From Desulfobulbus sp. (lineage in GTDB: Bacteria > Desulfobacterota > Desulfobulbia > Desulfobulbales > Desulfobulbaceae), in the NCBI GenBank assembly GCA_028684915.1, contig JAQUEZ010000070.1, positions 1 through 28,774 of the forward strand: a stretch of DNA of 28,774 nt, read 5' to 3'. This document shows positions 15,324 to 22,595 of the stretch, piece by piece; the first letter of the stretch is position 1, and each line of letters opens with the position of its first letter. A program made the position numbers and the translations under genes. A model generated the notes under the pieces. It was not told the DNA's origin. It ran no database searches and saw nothing but the letters and a program-made list of their open reading frames with translations.

Positions 15324-16028
15324 CTAATTTTCAGGCTCTGCCGCTGGTTTGACCAAAACGATTCTTCTTTTTCGACCCATTCTGCTGACAAAGACTATTT
15401 CCTCCGAGCCATCGTTATTGACCACGTATTTCAACCGATTAATCGCAAACACCTGTTCATCTACCGTGAATTTTCCATTTTCTCTGGAAAAGGTTACGTT
15501 CTCCATCTCTTCCGCCAATTGTGCCAGAATAGCTTCCAATGAACGTCTTTCGAGAAGCTGCACTTCCTTAAAAATTTTTACAAGCGTGGTAGGCTCAAGA
15601 TTACCTTTTTCACGCTCTTCATTTATGCGTTGCATTGTCTTGCTGGTAAAGTAGTAACCTAGGGTTGAAACAATTGTCCCAGCAGTTCCAATAATGGCCC
15701 AGCCAATTGGCGTAAGCCCTAAAAAAGTAGCGACTGGAGCTATGCCGAGAGCATTTGCGACCCCCCCGAGGCCTATAGCGGTTAGCCCAGTTCCAATCCC
15801 GGCAACGGCGGTGGAGGACAGCGCTGCCAGACCGCTGCTGGCACCGAAAATACCCGCTGCTGAAACAAGCCCAACAGAGCCCAGCAATGAGCTGTTACCT
15901 AGGACGAATGCTCCAATCCACGAGCTTGAAAGTGTACCAGCAATATAACCTGATGCAGCGGTTGAAGCGATCCATGCACCCGATGAGTGCAGAACTGGTA
16001 TCGCGAGAGCGAATATTGGCAATGGCAT
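15324..16028 (-). CDS. Gly/Ala/Ser-rich membrane protein with soluble C-terminal domain
   Basis: 234 residues. Residues about 1-130 are a nearly uninterrupted hydrophobic, Gly-Ala-Ser-rich region with glycine-zipper spacing (G-x3-G style). Residues 135-234 form a charged soluble domain with an E-x-x-x-L-E-R-R-S-L-E-A-I helix and a beta-rich end. A strong GGGGG ribosome-binding site lies about eight bases before ATG 16028. The hydrophobic part resembles membrane-inserting or pore-like segments, but I recognise no family. It sits upstream of and in line with the 14373-15254 membrane gene, with a 69-base gap. Confidence 0.75.
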   Translation of the reverse strand: MPLPIFALAIPVLHSSGAWIASTAASGYIAGTLSSSWIGAFVLGNSSLLGSVGLVSAAGIFGASSGLAALSSTAVAGIGTGLTAIGLGGVANALGIAPVATFLGLTPIGWAIIGTAGTIVSTLGYYFTSKTMQRINEEREKGNLEPTTLVKIFKEVQLLERRSLEAILAQLAEEMENVTFSRENGKFTVDEQVFAINRLKYVVNNDGSEEIVFVSRMGRKRRIVLVKPAAEPEN

Positions 16029-16135
16029 AGTTAATCCCCCTAAATTTGCAATTTTTGAGCGATCATTTTTGGATCATCGAGTCAACATTATTCCAATAAC
16101 AATTGACTAAACAGTTTTCTTCCAACCTTTAAAGA

Positions 16136-16858
16136 TTAACGACACCATTGCCGTTCACAAGGTACACCGTCACCGTCGCCATCCATCTTGGTTCCTGGAC
16201 AGTTTCTTATAAAGAATGTCGCCTCTTCGCATGATGTCATCTGTGAACAACGAGTCCGGCCGTCACATCTAAATTGACTACTAGACGTGACTCTCCGTGC
16301 TTGCGATCCGCCATCAATCAAGATTGTGGGAGTGTTTGAGTTTTCCACGGCAGTTTTAACGGCCGATATCGATTCTTTAGATTGTCGTCGCCATTCCCAG
16401 GGAGGCACGATGGCCGATCCGGCCCAGAGGCCCTTTTTCTGCCGGCGAGCTTGTTGCTCCAGTAGAATCCAATCGCTACAGAACCGTTCTTTGCAATATT
16501 GCCGGTATACCCAGGCATAGCCGTTTTGAACTATCAGTTCATTGAGGCTCTGGCCATCGACAGTGACTAGGCCGACTGTTCTCCCATAGCGATCACCTGC
16601 TTTTGTTTCGATGTCAACCTGGCGGCCTGCGATCAGTGTACTGGTTATCTGTTTGGCTTGTTGACCGTAATCTTGGTTCTTCTCTGGAGTGTCGATGCCG
16701 TAGAGGCGGATTTTTTCTTGGAGACCATTGTGAAGGACCGTGATTGTATCCCCGTCCGAAACGGAAACAACTTTGGCTGACCAGGAAAAGCAGGTAACTG
16801 GTATGGACAGCAGAAAGAGTAGGGTGAGGCAGGAACGGTATGAAGCGGAATGATGCAT
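16136..16858 (-). CDS. Secreted SNase-family nuclease with C-terminal Excalibur domain
   Basis: 240 residues from ATG 16858, chosen because AGGAGAG precedes it and the protein then begins with a typical signal peptide (hydrophobic about 9-22, ending C-F-S-W-S). A longer frame to 16984 runs into repeat DNA. The SNase domain (about 28-150) holds D-G-D-T-I near 35-39, R-L-Y-G-I-D-T-P-E near 51-59 and D-R-Y-G-R near 89-93, matching the catalytic Arg/Asp/Glu/Arg positions. The Excalibur domain (about 196-240) has Cys-rich D-G-D-G-D-G-V-P-C-E, a calcium-binding motif. It acts outside the cytoplasm on DNA or RNA. Confidence 0.93.
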   Translation of the reverse strand: MHHSASYRSCLTLLFLLSIPVTCFSWSAKVVSVSDGDTITVLHNGLQEKIRLYGIDTPEKNQDYGQQAKQITSTLIAGRQVDIETKAGDRYGRTVGLVTVDGQSLNELIVQNGYAWVYRQYCKERFCSDWILLEQQARRQKKGLWAGSAIVPPWEWRRQSKESISAVKTAVENSNTPTILIDGGSQARRVTSSSQFRCDGRTRCSQMTSCEEATFFIRNCPGTKMDGDGDGVPCERQWCR

Positions 16859-16917
16859 GCAGCTCTCCTGTATCTGGTGGCAATTGCATGATTGTCTACA
16901 GCATCGTTTTGAATATG

Positions 16918-17298
16918 GCACCCACGATAAGTGTGTGTGATACCCAGGATAGGGGCTGTTTTCACCGAGGATTATGGTTGTCATTCACGGTAGGTGTGCA
17001 TGATCGCCAGGGTTAAGGGCCGATTCCATCGGAAATTTTGGGGATCATACACGATAAGTGTGTGTGATGCCCAGGATAGGGGCTGTTTTCACCGAGGATT
17101 ATGATTGTCATCCACAATAGGTGTGCATGATCGCCAAGGTTAAGGGTCGATTCCATCGGAAATTTTGGGGATCATGCACGATAAGTGTGTGTGATACCCA
17201 GGATAGGGGCTGTTTTCACCGAGGATTATGGTTGTCATTCACGGTAGGTGTGCATGATCGCCAGGGTTAAGGGCCGGTTCCATCGGAAATTTTGGGGA
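16918..17298. repeat. Three tandem 127-bp repeats, each made of two related ~63-bp half-units
   Basis: The phrase CGATAAGTGTGTGTGAT recurs at 16925, 17052 and 17179 and, degenerate, at 17306: an exact 127-base period. Each unit has an A half (63 bases, CACGATAAGTGTGTGTGAT then CCCAGGATAGGGG) and a B half (64 bases, CACGGTAGGTGTGCATGAT then GCCAGGGTTAAGGG) that resemble each other. A further degenerate half-unit lies at about 17394-17440. Found in the 677-base gene-free gap between the nuclease start and the first MBL gene. Not CRISPR: no unique spacers. Confidence 0.9.
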
Positions 17299-17465
17299 TC
17301 ATACACGGTAAATAAGAGGTGGGAGTTTTTTGGGGCAGATCTCTGGCTCACTTTTTGGTAGGGGGTAAATTTTAGCGAGATGTGTGGAGATCTCTCACCG
17401 GATAGATGTGTGTGATGTCCAAAATCAGGGTTAAAACTTGGCTAAAAGGTCTTCTGCAGCGAAGT

Positions 17466-17494
17466 ATTAGACAAAATGAATTATTTTGTCCAAT
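17466..17494. other. 29-bp recombinase-type site 1 (inverted arms around a 5-base core)
   Basis: Arms ATTAGACAAAAT and ATTTTGTCCAAT flank GAATT. It is almost the same as site 2 at 19934-19962 and shares an extra AGT on its left flank, suggesting direct orientation. It lies 41 bases beyond the end of the MBL-TM-MBL operon. Confidence 0.75.
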
Positions 17495-17535
17495 GGAGAC
17501 GGGGTTGAGTTAAAATAATCTCAAAAAAATGCTCT

Positions 17536-18414
17536 CTAGGAATTATCGGCAAAGTTTTTGAAGCTAATGGAATACTTACCCGTACTATTGACGTTAATGC
17601 GAATACTTCCATCATTGCGCGTCGTCAACATATAACGCCTTTTGTTCTCTAGTACGATTCCAACGGCTCTCTCAGGTGTTGAATAACAGCCCTCTACGCT
17701 TTCATCGCCGCTGTGGGCGGAGACTATGTTTACGATTGGCCTTCCCATTGCTTCAAATATCTCTTTGCAGTAACCAGAGCTATGGCCGTGATGAGGTGTT
17801 ATAAAAAAGTCCGTGTTTCGGATGGCATCTCTAAAAGATTTTAGTTCAAGTAACTTTTGCCACCCCTTTACCTCCAAATCCCCCGCAAAAAGAAATTTTT
17901 CCTGATATTCAGTTCCTTGATAGGTAATGATCACTGGAATGCTTGAATTATTCACCATTTTGGTTTCTTCAAGTTTTTTGGCCTCTGACGGCGTTAAATA
18001 ATCGCTGTGATATAAGTCAAAGCCCCAATTAATAGGATCTGGTGTGCCAGTATAGTCGCCATACACCCCCCATGTTTTATAGGAGTCCACTGACATAGCC
18101 CCGCTTTTCGTGTTGACCTCTTTCACTTTGTTCCAATCGTAACTTTTCTGCCGGAAAACCACCCTCGGGGGGTACTTTTTTAGCATCTCTATATCTTCAA
18201 GATGGTCTCCATGGGGATGTGATAAAATGAATTTTGTAAAATAATGCTCCCCTTCCTTGACGGTATCCGTCAACTCATTATCAACAATATATTGAATCGG
18301 TGAAAAATTATTCTTCCTTCCACAATCAATCAACAGAGTTCTTCCTGTTGGTGATTTAACGAAGGCGCAAAATCCATGTTCCACATCGAAAATAGTTACA
18401 CTAAGGTCTCCCAT
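17536..18414 (-). CDS. ComEC-like MBL-fold hydrolase, MBL-1
   Basis: 292 residues. MBL metal motifs: H66-P-H68-G-D70-H71, D179 in F-A-G-D, and the T-P-H-H-G-H-S-S-G block at about 206-214. This is the arrangement of ComEC/Rec2-type stand-alone MBL domains, which hydrolyse phosphodiester-type substrates in the characterised cases. No signal peptide or membrane segment, so cytoplasmic. AAAGGGG precedes ATG 18414. Last gene of the operon MBL-2, TM-1, MBL-1 (gap of 19 bases to TM-1). The metal-binding ligands I checked are present, so it is probably catalytic. The substrate is unknown. Confidence 0.88.
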   Translation of the reverse strand: MGDLSVTIFDVEHGFCAFVKSPTGRTLLIDCGRKNNFSPIQYIVDNELTDTVKEGEHYFTKFILSHPHGDHLEDIEMLKKYPPRVVFRQKSYDWNKVKEVNTKSGAMSVDSYKTWGVYGDYTGTPDPINWGFDLYHSDYLTPSEAKKLEETKMVNNSSIPVIITYQGTEYQEKFLFAGDLEVKGWQKLLELKSFRDAIRNTDFFITPHHGHSSGYCKEIFEAMGRPIVNIVSAHSGDESVEGCYSTPERAVGIVLENKRRYMLTTRNDGSIRINVNSTGKYSISFKNFADNS

Positions 18415-18433
18415 TTTTAACCCCTTTTGTGGG

Positions 18434-19030
18434 TCACTCTCTCTTACCGTGAATTACCGCATCGGCAGATTTTCCCTTGCTCGATGCAAGGTACATTGCC
18501 CCGGCAATAATCTCGACAAAGAGCACCACAAAGAAAAAGATGAGCGCTAGACAGCGTGATGGTGATCCGTTATTAACGGCTTGCAGTCCGTAAGCTGATG
18601 CACCGGCAAAGAGAGAGGAAAGGAAGGCGGCTCCAAGTAACTGAAATGTGTGAACGCTGAACAATTTGAGCGTAGGAAAATCTATTGAGGTGTAGAGCTG
18701 GTTGTTTTTAAAGCCGTCGGCTTCCGTTTCCATAAGGAAGCCACGGATCGCGTTGATTTGGCGGGCAATCATGACAAAATATAATCTGTTTTGGAGCATT
18801 GCTGAATAAAGCAGCACGGTGGCCACGAAAACAACAATAGATAAAAAAGTCTGACAGGTGAAAAACTCAGGTGTGATACCATTGAAAACTTTGTACACCG
18901 CGAATTGCGCTGTTGCGACCGCAGAGGTCAACGTGAAAAGATATTGCAGCAAATTAGCCTGTCGGTCGTCATAGAACCTCAGCTGGGTAAAGCAAAGTTC
19001 GTATTCTTTCTTTAGATAATCGTTTGCCAT
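18434..19030 (-). CDS. Four-helix membrane protein between two MBL genes, TM-1
   Basis: 198 residues. A short charged N-terminus (K-K-E-Y-E-L ... R-F-Y-D-D-R-Q-A-N-L-L) is followed by membrane segments at about 27-47 and 59-79, a soluble loop with an R-Q-I-N-A-I-R-G helix (80-128), and segments at about 130-149 and 160-182. The N-terminal D-D-R-Q-A-N-L-L-Q block before the first helix recalls SLATT- or Pycsar-TM-type defence effectors, but I cannot prove the family. It begins 10 bases after MBL-2 and ends 19 bases before MBL-1, so all three should be co-expressed. Confidence 0.85.
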   Translation of the reverse strand: MANDYLKKEYELCFTQLRFYDDRQANLLQYLFTLTSAVATAQFAVYKVFNGITPEFFTCQTFLSIVVFVATVLLYSAMLQNRLYFVMIARQINAIRGFLMETEADGFKNNQLYTSIDFPTLKLFSVHTFQLLGAAFLSSLFAGASAYGLQAVNNGSPSRCLALIFFFVVLFVEIIAGAMYLASSKGKSADAVIHGKRE

Positions 19031-19040
19031 GCTGTCTCTA

Positions 19041-19808
19041 TTAAAAAGTCCATGTGATTGTTCCGTCGTTGTCTGTCCTATACACTTTATTTTCAGTGTT
19101 GTCGTTGTAACGTCGAAGTGCAGTCGAATCAGGTACGCTTTCGTAAACCCCGCTCTTTGTTGAGATTAAGGTGTACTTCGCTGAGCATTTCTTGATAAAA
19201 GGCAGATATGCACCATTAATGCTTCCGTGGTGGCTAGCATGGAGAATGTCATCACAAAAATTTTTAGTATTCTCTTCTATAAATTGAAGATTTTTGTCTG
19301 ATGCATCCCCAGCAAACAAAATCTTTCTTTTTCCCAAGTCAGCCTTGATAACTAAACAGGCATCGTGGATTTCTCTTGTATCAGTAGCTGCTGTACCTTT
19401 GTCAGGACCGATTAACCAGAACTTAGCCCCGTTGGTTTCCCAATAGGGTTTGTCCCAACTATCTTGTCGATGCGGGGAAAAAAGTTTAGTGCCTTTACCT
19501 TTGAACTTGTCTTTTAGGTCATTGAACTCGTTCCACTCATCCAACGTTACGCTGGTATCACCTCGGCGTCTTTCATAGGGACTATATATCAAGCAATCAA
19601 TCGAATAGCCGTTATCCCATAAATACTGTAACCCCGAGTAATGATCTGAGTGTTGATGAGTTATAAAAACCCCACGTATTTTCTTGTTAGATGGAAGGAG
19701 ACTTGAGTGTTCATTAATTTGGTAGGTGTCAACGAGAAAGGTTGCTGTATCCGTTCTAATGGCTGTGGCATCGCCGCACCCTACTTTTAGGCAGGAAATT
19801 TTCCCCAT
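19041..19808 (-). CDS. ComEC-like MBL-fold hydrolase, MBL-2
   Basis: 255 residues from ATG 19808, where the MBL fold starts (M-G-K-I-S-C-L-K-V-G-C-G-D-A) with a weak GAGAAAAG upstream. An in-frame ATG at 19859 would add 17 basic residues. Metal motifs: H51-Q-H53-S-D55-H56, D167 in F-A-G-D, and A-S-H-H-G-S at about 190-195. Same family as MBL-1 and MBL-3 but clearly distinct, so not a recent duplicate. First gene of the cassette operon; its upstream gap carries a long hairpin and recombinase-type site 2. Confidence 0.88.
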   Translation of the reverse strand: MGKISCLKVGCGDATAIRTDTATFLVDTYQINEHSSLLPSNKKIRGVFITHQHSDHYSGLQYLWDNGYSIDCLIYSPYERRRGDTSVTLDEWNEFNDLKDKFKGKGTKLFSPHRQDSWDKPYWETNGAKFWLIGPDKGTAATDTREIHDACLVIKADLGKRKILFAGDASDKNLQFIEENTKNFCDDILHASHHGSINGAYLPFIKKCSAKYTLISTKSGVYESVPDSTALRRYNDNTENKVYRTDNDGTITWTF

Positions 19809-19882
19809 GTCTTTTCTCTTTGTGTGTTTTCTTGTTAAGACGGCTAACCCATATATCATAAGGCGCTTTTATTAGAGTGCAT

Positions 19883-19918
19883 CATTTTTTACGCTCTTGG
19901 GCAAGAGCGTAAAAAATG
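19883..19918. repeat. Perfect 17-bp inverted repeat with two-base centre
   Basis: CATTTTTTACGCTCTTG at 19883-19899 and its exact complement at 19902-19918 around GG. It ends in T- and A-runs on both sides, so it would work as a bidirectional terminator, insulating the MBL cassette from the recombinase side. It could also be a recombination or replication structure. Confidence 0.75.
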
Positions 19919-19933
19919 GTGGGAATGTCTAGT

Positions 19934-19962
19934 ATTAGACAAAATAGGTTATTTTGTCTAAT
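19934..19962. other. 29-bp recombinase-type site 2
   Basis: ATTAGACAAAAT, core AGGTT, then the exact complement ATTTTGTCTAAT: a perfect 12-bp inverted pair. It lies 71 bases before the recombinase ATG and on the opposite side of the MBL operon from site 1, 2468 bases away. Confidence 0.8.
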
Positions 19963-20019
19963 GTCAAAAAGTGACCTTGAGGATTGATGCGGGTTTGCGA
20001 GCCGTGAAAACACCCAAAC

Positions 20020-20030
20020 ATTAGACAAAA
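20020..20030. promoter_or_regulatory. Recombinase half-site overlapping the recombinase gene start
   Basis: ATTAGACAAAA, one arm of the 29-bp sites, ends two bases before the ATG of the recombinase, where a ribosome-binding site would normally be. The gene has no Shine-Dalgarno. Binding there could let the recombinase repress itself (inference). Confidence 0.6.
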
Positions 20031-20032
20031 CG

Positions 20033-20581
20033 ATGAACGACCGAAAACACCTTGTTTCTGCCGAAGTTGAGAAGCTGATTGCCGCCACCAAGGGCAGCCG
20101 GAATGAAGCCCGTGACCGGTGCTTGCTCCTGCTGATGTTCCGTCATGGCTTGCGAATTTCAGAAGCCTGTGGCCTTCAGTTGTCACAGGTGGACATCGAA
20201 AGCCGCGTACTGCATGTGGCGCGGCTCAAGAAAGGGCTATCGACGACACACCCGCTCCGGATGGATGAGGTGCGAACTATCAAGGCTTGGCTTGTTAAAC
20301 GGGCGAGATTGAAACCAGAGGGAGATGCTTTGTTTGTGAGTGAGCGCCGGACACCATTAAGCCGCAAGACGGCTTGGGTCGCGATCCGCGCCTATGGAGA
20401 GAAGGCCGAGCTTTCTTTGGCTGCCCATCCCCACATGCTCCGCCACGCCTGCGGCTTTGCCCTAGCGGATCAAGGGGCAGACACAAGGCTCATTCAAGAC
20501 TTCCTTGGACACCGCAACATTCAGCACACCGTCATGTATACGGCCACCAATCCGGCACGGTTTGAAAAATTGTGGAGGTAG
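20033..20581 (+). CDS. FimB/FimE-like small tyrosine recombinase
   Basis: 182 residues, the compact size of Fim-type invertases that lack the N-terminal arm-binding domain. The resemblance to FimB/FimE is strong through R-L-K-K-G-x-S-T-T-H-P-L, A-H-P-H-M-L-R-H-A-C-G-F-A-L-A and D-T-R-L-I-Q-D-F-L-G-H-R-N-I-Q-H-T-V-M-Y-T-A. Catalytic residues: R41, K66/K67, H134, R137, H160 and Y169, all present. It is expected to act on short inverted-arm sites, and two such sites flank the MBL operon next door. It converges with the TM-2 gene, 15 bases between stops. It probably moves or inverts the cassette. Confidence 0.92.
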   Translation: MNDRKHLVSAEVEKLIAATKGSRNEARDRCLLLLMFRHGLRISEACGLQLSQVDIESRVLHVARLKKGLSTTHPLRMDEVRTIKAWLVKRARLKPEGDALFVSERRTPLSRKTAWVAIRAYGEKAELSLAAHPHMLRHACGFALADQGADTRLIQDFLGHRNIQHTVMYTATNPARFEKLWR

Positions 20582-20596
20582 GCCGCGCAGCTTGTA

Positions 20597-21361
20597 TTAA
20601 AGCCTCTGTTTTTTTGGCAAGAGATCGCACGATCTCAACAGCATGTCAGCATATCCGAACGCTGCCGTTTTGGCGGTTCTTTTGGTGAAAAAGAAAACCC
20701 AGACCAGTAGCATCAGTGATGATATTCCCAACGATCCCCAAACACCTATGGATAATCCGTGGAGGGCACTGAAATCCACTCCTTGAGTCGTAACAACATT
20801 ATTTGACAAAAGCGGCCAAGACAGCATTGAGGCCGCAATAATTATGGCAAAAGGTTTTAGCCCTAGGCAGTTACGACGAAACCCAAAGGCGATGTTATCG
20901 TGGAAAAGTAATTCAAAAATCTTCTGGTCTCGTGTGCGATCAAGCAACCATTTTGTCGCGGATTGATATATTTCATCAGCCGCAACCGGGTTAGAATCTT
21001 CTTCTTCCTTCGAGGGAAAAGTGATCCCCATATGTTCAGATAGAAAAGTGTGATACCGAGCTTTGGTAATGGGATCAATCCTTTTGTCTTTGTGTCGCAA
21101 CACCTGGGTTGTTGGTTTGCCACCCCACTCATCAAAAAGAGAATTTTCTAACCTTTTCCCGAGTTCTCTGGCAATAGAGGCTGCGAGATAGAACACGCCT
21201 AATGTCGATAGTACCCCCAACGTTCCTGTTTCCAACTTTAGCGTGAAGCCATACTGCCCGACCACAAATGCCAGAATAGGGATCAGTGTCAGGAACGCAG
21301 GATACAAGCGAGCCTTTCGCTCGTAGGGATCGAAAATTTTATCTAAAAAACCTAGCTCCAT
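20597..21361 (-). CDS. Four-helix membrane protein downstream of MBL-3, TM-2
   Basis: 254 residues from ATG 21361, chosen because AGGTGG lies just upstream; a longer frame to 21406 runs inside MBL-3. Membrane segments at about 21-40, 46-65, 170-188 and 204-226 surround a 100-residue soluble loop with L-F-D-E-W-G-G-K-P-T-T-Q and H-D-N-I-A-F-G-F-R-R-N. This is a widespread conserved hypothetical as far as I recall, without known function. The two-plus-two helix plan matches TM-1, though sequence similarity is not obvious. The gene overlaps the MBL-3 stop by about 10 bases. Confidence 0.85.
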   Translation of the reverse strand: MELGFLDKIFDPYERKARLYPAFLTLIPILAFVVGQYGFTLKLETGTLGVLSTLGVFYLAASIARELGKRLENSLFDEWGGKPTTQVLRHKDKRIDPITKARYHTFLSEHMGITFPSKEEEDSNPVAADEIYQSATKWLLDRTRDQKIFELLFHDNIAFGFRRNCLGLKPFAIIIAASMLSWPLLSNNVVTTQGVDFSALHGLSIGVWGSLGISSLMLLVWVFFFTKRTAKTAAFGYADMLLRSCDLLPKKQRL

Positions 21362-22464
21362 GATTCCACCTGAGTAGAAAAATCTAACGGCGTTGCTGAT
21401 ACCCACCCCTCACGCATAGGCATATTGTGTCGCTGACACACTAATTGACCTTGCGTAGCAATCACTTTTGTTCCTCTCCGTATAAATGCGTTAATTACAA
21501 TCTTTCGTGGGTGAGTAGAGGATTCTTTGCTTGCCGAAACGTATGCAATCTTAGTTGATATGCCATCATCAGATGTCTTACGTGATCCAATAATTCTATC
21601 CAGTGTATTGGTGGAAACATTGTTGCGACTACCGTGATGTGGTATCTGCACATAATTTAATATCTCTGGGAGCGAAACACCCTTCAACTCTGTATATTCG
21701 GCGGTTGCGGTTAAGGCTCGTATCCCCGCATCGCCAGTTAGCAAGATCCCCTTTCCCCCCAGATGCCCGAAAAGGACAACGCTACTTTCATTTTCGGCGC
21801 TCGTCTGGACATCATCTCGTAGGGTTTCAAACCCCCAATGTTCGGTTACCCATGCAGCGACAGCGGCGGCAGCTTTCGTCATTGTTCCTAATAGTCCTTC
21901 AGTTCTAGCAGCAACTTCCTCGGCTTTTTTTTGTTCGGGTGATTTTGCAAACTCGGCGATTAGTTCATGGACGTACCAATTTATTTCTGGAGATAAGACG
22001 ATAAAGTCGCCAATTTTTGCGCCTTGATATGGTGCGTAGACAGGTATGCCATTTGCTTCTGCAAGTTTTTCCAGTGCATAGGCGGCGGCCATCTTCTCCT
22101 TCAACTGTTCGGCGAGGCTGCTATCGGTAATGCGACCATCCTTGAAATAATTAAGAATAACATCAGAGTATTGCCAGGGTTGATGCATCCACAGCTCTCC
22201 AACTTCCATTTGTTCCATAATTACCGATAACCCAGACGCATGATCAGCATCCGGGTGAGAGTTAACCATGTAATCTACACGAGAGGTGCCATAATATTTT
22301 TTGATGTGGTCTACTAGAGCTTGTCCGGATTCTTTGGTTCCGCCGTCGTACACAAGCACTTTGTAATTTCCAGATGTTCCGTATCGGATTGCAATTGCAT
22401 CTCCACTGCGATCCCCATTTCCAACTGGAAGAAAGTCGATTTCAAATCCCGTTGTTTCAGTCAT
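21352..22464 (-). CDS. ComEC-like MBL-fold hydrolase with helical insertion, MBL-3
   Basis: 370 residues. Metal motif H70-P-D72-A-D74-H75 (Asp in place of the usual second His, a known variant in this branch), D245 in L-T-G-D-A-G, and P-H-H-G-S-R at about 275-280. An Ala/Glu-rich helical insertion (about 160-225) separates the two halves, and about 60 residues follow the core. Cytoplasmic by sequence. GAGGGGG precedes ATG 22464. First gene of a two-gene unit with TM-2, translationally coupled. It begins 131 bases from the end of hsdR copy 2, so the unit abuts a restriction operon. Confidence 0.88.
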   Translation of the reverse strand: MTETTGFEIDFLPVGNGDRSGDAIAIRYGTSGNYKVLVYDGGTKESGQALVDHIKKYYGTSRVDYMVNSHPDADHASGLSVIMEQMEVGELWMHQPWQYSDVILNYFKDGRITDSSLAEQLKEKMAAAYALEKLAEANGIPVYAPYQGAKIGDFIVLSPEINWYVHELIAEFAKSPEQKKAEEVAARTEGLLGTMTKAAAAVAAWVTEHWGFETLRDDVQTSAENESSVVLFGHLGGKGILLTGDAGIRALTATAEYTELKGVSLPEILNYVQIPHHGSRNNVSTNTLDRIIGSRKTSDDGISTKIAYVSASKESSTHPRKIVINAFIRRGTKVIATQGQLVCQRHNMPMREGWVSATPLDFSTQVESWS

Positions 22465-22595
22465 TGAACCCCCTCGTGCAGTTAACTGTTTCTAGTATAA
22501 CGTCAGGTTGTAAATTTGTTATGAGCCTGTCTGTTAATGATGTTGATCATTCTGCTGCGTTGAACGCCGTTCCAGGGAGTAGCGGAAATCCGACA

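Noticed and set aside
16918..17298. CRISPR array
   Set aside because: The 127-bp units are tandem and contiguous, with no short repeat/unique spacer alternation and no cas genes.
19883..19962. Integron attC site
   Set aside because: The recombinase is Fim-type without an integron-integrase extra domain, and the sites are short symmetric arms rather than attC-type structures.
11819..20581. Insertion sequences
   Set aside because: No DDE or HUH transposase and no terminal inverted repeats with target duplications were seen; mobility here seems to rest on tyrosine recombinases and homologous recombination.
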